Assembly: GCF_023008165.1 (NCBI RefSeq)
Contig: NZ_JAKQZA010000008.1
Coordinates: forward strand, 1-64,000
Direction of reading: 5' to 3'
Source: Kordiimonas laminariae
GTDB lineage: Bacteria > Pseudomonadota > Alphaproteobacteria > Sphingomonadales > Kordiimonadaceae
DNA length: 64,000 bases
The notes under the pieces are model-generated. The model saw only the letters and a list, made by a program, of their open reading frames with translations. It ran no database searches and had not been told where the DNA came from. Position 1 is the first letter of the stretch. Every line of letters begins with the position of its first letter. Both the position numbers and the translations under genes were made by a program. Shown piece by piece: positions 61,145-64,000 of the stretch.

Positions 61145-62422
61145 TTATTTTTTATAAACATCGCCATCTTTCATCACGAAAGATACATTCTCCAGAACAG
61201 TGATATCTTTTAGAGGATCACCATCCACCGCGATGATATCTGCAAGGAAACCTTCTTTGATCTGCCCCAAATCATTTTCCTGCTTGAGAAGTGCCGCAGA
61301 ATTCATCGTAGCAGCCTGAAGTGCCTGAAGTGGGGTCATACCAAATTTCACCATACGAGATAGCTGTTTTGGATTATCACCATGTGGATAAATAGCAGCA
61401 TCGGAGCCAAACACCATATTCACACCACCTTTAACCGCTTTGGTAAAACTCTCACGCTGACGCTTGGACACCTGACGTTCTTTATTCAGATTCTCTTCCG
61501 GTACACCATTCTGCTCGCCGAACGTAAGCGTATATTCAGTGTTATAAATATCCATGGAGAAATACGTACCAAAACGCTTTGCCAGCTCAACGCCTTCATC
61601 ATCAAGGAAGCTTACATGTTCTACACTGTCTACACCTGCCACAATCGCGGCTTTAATGCCGTCCGTACCATGAGCATGGGCAGCAACAGTTACCCCGCGG
61701 CGGTGTGCTTCTTCAACAGCAGCTTTCATTTCATCCACAGAATACTGCTGAATACCAACCTTAGTGCCTTTAGAGAATACACCACCCGTTGCACAAAGCT
61801 TAATTGCATTCGCACCATATTTAATATTTTCACGCACTTTCTGGCGCACAGCATCCGTACCGTCTGCCACACCGCCGGAAGTTACCTTCATTTCTGGTGG
61901 CAAGAAGTTGTTATCACAGTGCCCCCCCGTAATACCAAGGGAATGCCCTGCAGCCCAGATACGCGGCCCTTCAATTTCACCTGCGTTAATGCCGTCCCGT
62001 ACGCCGATTACGCTGTAACCCGCTGCGCCAACATTTCTTACGGTAGTAAACCCAGCCATCAGGGTTTTCTTTGCATTCTTCACTGCAACAACAGTTTGGC
62101 GCGGGATAGAGTATGTCATACTCAAGTGGAACGGTGTTTCAGCATCACCAGAGAGGTGCACATGCATATCCATCAAACCCGGAAGAACTGTTTTACCGGA
62201 AAGGTCAATCACCTTCGCATCTTTCGGCGCTGATCTGCCATCGGTTTTAGAAATAGAAACAATCCGGTTATCACGCACCACAATGGTTTGGTCTTTTTTC
62301 ATATCGCCGTTTGCAACATCCAGAACCGCGCCCGCGTAGATAACCGTTTCATCGGCAATTGCTGTACCTGCCACCGCAAAAACTGCAGCCACCGCCAACG
62401 TTGATTTCAGTATATTTTTCAT
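61145..62422 (-). CDS. Exported metal-dependent amidohydrolase (Xaa-Pro dipeptidase-like/imidazolonepropionase-like)
   Basis: 425 residues. The signal peptide (about 1-23) ends VAGTAIA-DE. The amidohydrolase barrel begins with GLMDMHVHLSG (His87, His89), continues with the VAAHAHGTDGIKAAIVAGVDSVEHVSF segment (two more His ligands) and ends with the metal Asp in MVFGSDAAIYPHGDN. This subgroup, often labelled prolidase or imidazolonepropionase-like, includes periplasmic dipeptidases. The start ATG is behind GGGGA. It is co-transcribed with the M24 peptidase 21 bases downstream, which supports a peptide substrate. Confidence 0.9.
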   Translation of the reverse strand: MKNILKSTLAVAAVFAVAGTAIADETVIYAGAVLDVANGDMKKDQTIVVRDNRIVSISKTDGRSAPKDAKVIDLSGKTVLPGLMDMHVHLSGDAETPFHLSMTYSIPRQTVVAVKNAKKTLMAGFTTVRNVGAAGYSVIGVRDGINAGEIEGPRIWAAGHSLGITGGHCDNNFLPPEMKVTSGGVADGTDAVRQKVRENIKYGANAIKLCATGGVFSKGTKVGIQQYSVDEMKAAVEEAHRRGVTVAAHAHGTDGIKAAIVAGVDSVEHVSFLDDEGVELAKRFGTYFSMDIYNTEYTLTFGEQNGVPEENLNKERQVSKRQRESFTKAVKGGVNMVFGSDAAIYPHGDNPKQLSRMVKFGMTPLQALQAATMNSAALLKQENDLGQIKEGFLADIIAVDGDPLKDITVLENVSFVMKDGDVYKK

Positions 62423-62505
62423 GATGTCCCCCTGCCCTTAAGCGTAAAGTTTGCAGCAGCCTAAGGGCTCTGCCTTATTGTGTCTATTTAGATTTTCGTG
62501 AGCAT

Positions 62506-62540
62506 AAAAAAGCCCAGCATCATATGAAGCCGGGCTTTTC
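62506..62540. terminator. Bidirectional terminator after the small membrane-protein gene
   Basis: AAAAAGCCCAGC and GCCGGGCTTTT form a stem with one mismatch around ATCATATGAA. It lies 17 bases past the end of the gene stopping at 62557 on the minus strand. Confidence 0.8.
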
Positions 62541-62556
62541 CTAATTTAGTGGTTGA

Positions 62557-63096
62557 TCAGCGTGCGCTTGAAACAGCTTTATTGAACTCTTCTTGTGCAT
62601 GCTTGAATTGACTGAGGGATTTGCTCACATAAGTAAGTACTTCATCCACATAACCATCCGTAGAGGCAGACCAAACCCGGTTGATATAGCGTTCGCCTGC
62701 AGCAAAACTGGACATAACATCTGCATAGGCCTGAACACCATAAAGGTGCTTCATTGTTTCGCGGGCATCCGCAAACCGGATCAGATCTTCCCTGAACAAT
62801 TTATCGATTTCAAAGCGCATATCATATGTTGGTACTTTGTCTTTCCGCCCCTCAAGATCTGAGAGATTTTTTACGATATTTTTAAGGCTATCCTCAAGAT
62901 CCTGCCGGTTAGAAGCCAACACACTATCATCTTTAGCGGCAGCTGCTTCCAGACGCTTTGACATAATCACACCTAGCGCACCGGCAATAACAATCGGGCC
63001 AAAGGCGGTCCAGTCAACTTCTGTTGGATGCAGTGATGTGAGATATGCACCCGCAAGGAAAGCAACAACAACAAGTAATTTCGCTAACATTTGCAT
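62557..63096 (-). CDS. Membrane protein of unknown function paired with an OPT transporter
   Basis: 179 residues. Two hydrophobic segments lie at about 4-21 (LAKLLVVVAFLAGAYLTSL) and 31-45 (FGPIVIAGALGVIM), then a long, charged, helical C-terminal part (NRQDLEDSLKNIVKNLSDLEGRKDK...FKHAQEEFNKAVSSAR). The start has AGGAG upstream and lies 11 bases after the transporter stop, so the two are one operon. Not recognised. Position suggests a partner or accessory of the transporter, which is inference. Confidence 0.7.
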   Translation of the reverse strand: MQMLAKLLVVVAFLAGAYLTSLHPTEVDWTAFGPIVIAGALGVIMSKRLEAAAAKDDSVLASNRQDLEDSLKNIVKNLSDLEGRKDKVPTYDMRFEIDKLFREDLIRFADARETMKHLYGVQAYADVMSSFAAGERYINRVWSASTDGYVDEVLTYVSKSLSQFKHAQEEFNKAVSSAR

Positions 63097-63107
63097 TGTT
63101 CTTCTCC

Positions 63108-64000
63108 TTAGCTCGCAGACACGATCATGATTACAGCTTTCACAACGCCAACAAGCGCTTCACCCACAATCATTCCCGCGGCAATTGGAATGCCGTAGTT
63201 ATCAGACCAAACCTTACCTTTCTTGCGATCAGAAATTTCGCGAAGAAGTGTGCCAAGGCTGTATGTCAATACGATATTAAACGGCAGATAGAAACCGAGA
63301 CCAACGGTGATACCGAGGCCACCTTGCAAAGCGGTTAAAAGACCGCCAAGCGCTGCACCAGCTATATATTTTTCAGTTGGTACGTCACCGCCCGTAATAC
63401 CCTTAACCATAGAAGCAAGCGCTTCACCTTGAGGCGCTGGAAGTTCATCAGAACCAAGACCGTAAGCTTCATGCAGCACAAAAATCAATACGATGATCAG
63501 GATCGGTCCAAGCCACGCACCAAAGAACTGCCCCATCTGCTGCATACGCGGTGTTGCGCCCACCAGATAACCGGTTTTAAGATCAAGCATCAGGTCTGTT
63601 GCCTGGCTCATGGCCACACAAGTTGCAGCACCCACAGTAATAGCTGCTACAATCGCCGGGCCAGTATCCATGCCGCCAAAGCTCTGTGTGATAATAATCA
63701 AGAGCGTTACCGCAATCAGCGTCATCCCCGAGAGTGGTGACCAGTTCGTGCGGCCAATGGCTTCCGAAAGAATAATACCTGCCATCCATATCCAAAGTGT
63801 ACCAAGGATAGCCATCATAATACCGCGTGCAAAACCAACTTGCTCGTTTGCTGTAATCGCCATAACGCCAAGAAGGATGGCAGCTCCGGCAACAGCAATA
63901 TAAAGAAGCTTAATCGGCATCTCATCAGCGCTCATTGCACTTTCAGACTTTGCTGAAGACTGCATAGACTTAACGGCAGATTTAATGAGCGGCAGTGCAA
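63108..64000 (-). CDS. OPT-family oligopeptide/metal-chelate transporter, N-terminal part missing
   Basis: The frame is open to the window edge (about 297 residues present), so the internal ATG at 63965 is not taken as the start. Several membrane helices are present. The OPT-type segment AATCVAMSQATDLMLDLKTGYLVGATPRMQQMGQFFGAWLGP is diagnostic, followed by GGLGITVGLGFYLPFNIVLTYSLGTLLREI and GIPIAAGMIVGEALVGV at the end. OPT transporters use the proton gradient to import oligopeptides or metal chelates. It is co-transcribed with the small membrane protein 11 bases downstream. Confidence 0.88.
   Translation of the reverse strand, partial: ALPLIKSAVKSMQSSAKSESAMSADEMPIKLLYIAVAGAAILLGVMAITANEQVGFARGIMMAILGTLWIWMAGIILSEAIGRTNWSPLSGMTLIAVTLLIIITQSFGGMDTGPAIVAAITVGAATCVAMSQATDLMLDLKTGYLVGATPRMQQMGQFFGAWLGPILIIVLIFVLHEAYGLGSDELPAPQGEALASMVKGITGGDVPTEKYIAGAALGGLLTALQGGLGITVGLGFYLPFNIVLTYSLGTLLREISDRKKGKVWSDNYGIPIAAGMIVGEALVGVVKAVIMIVSAS

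Noticed and set aside
63108-63965. Complete gene starting at ATG 63965
   Set aside because: The frame remains open to the window edge and the protein lacks the N-terminal half of an OPT transporter, so it is treated as truncated by the window.

Overview
The window reads as a chromosomal segment of an alphaproteobacterium. The best evidence is the block murA - DUF2948 - hisG - hisD - UPF0262 - protein phosphatase - infA - maf - RNase E/G - yacG - tRNA-Phe (about 17.9-25.5 kb), an order familiar from that class. TonB receptors, secreted peptidases, an RTX protein and a membrane-linked AraC regulator suggest a marine heterotroph, perhaps near Kordiimonadales; that placement is a guess from gene content only.

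Layout. 1-6.2 kb: the 3' part of a giant VCBS/RTX type I-secreted protein, a TetR regulator with an arsenate-reductase-like phosphatase, a small exported protein and a second small RTX-type protein. 6.4-10.6 kb: an ECF sigma factor / FecR / TonB-receptor (FecIRA-like) operon. 10.8-14.5 kb: M48 peptidase, GNAT acetyltransferase and tail-collar protein, bracketed by an intact tRNA-Thr and a displaced copy of its 3' end in the same orientation, the geometry of an old tRNA-integrated island. 15-17.7 kb: dcd, MipA/OmpV porin-like protein and an AraC regulator. 17.9-25.5 kb: the housekeeping block, several of whose genes are translationally coupled (TAATG or short overlaps).

25.5-39.9 kb: an exported esterase, a CadC-like membrane regulator with a propeller domain, a RamB/ScfR-like regulator divergent from isocitrate lyase with an elaborate operator between them, two beta-lactamase-fold hydrolases (one in an operon with its likely MarR repressor, behind a clear palindromic operator), a large SF2 helicase with C-terminal hydrophobic segments, and a MOSC protein. 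39.9-49.5 kb: DPP-IV-like peptidase, a TPR-tailed esterase, LysR, a glycosyltransferase, and two paralogous alpha-helical proteins of unknown function. Each paralog is preceded by a CRP/FNR-type palindrome (CGTGA-N6-TCACG) placed exactly 27 bp from a matching -10-like box. A soluble CZB chemoreceptor follows. 49.8-64 kb: M16 peptidase, RluA-type pseudouridine synthase, a Kef-type antiporter with its flavoprotein partner and LysR neighbour, MAPEG protein, cold-shock protein, POT peptide transporter, exported M24 peptidase and amidohydrolase, and an OPT-type transporter cut by the window end.

Peptide catabolism recurs: S9, M16, M24 and M48 peptidases, an amidohydrolase of the peptidase-like type, and POT and OPT transporters. 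The signals least explained by known families are the co-regulated paralog pair at 45.6-48.1 kb, the tRNA-Thr-bracketed segment at 10.8-14.5 kb, and the helicase at 34.4-37.2 kb.
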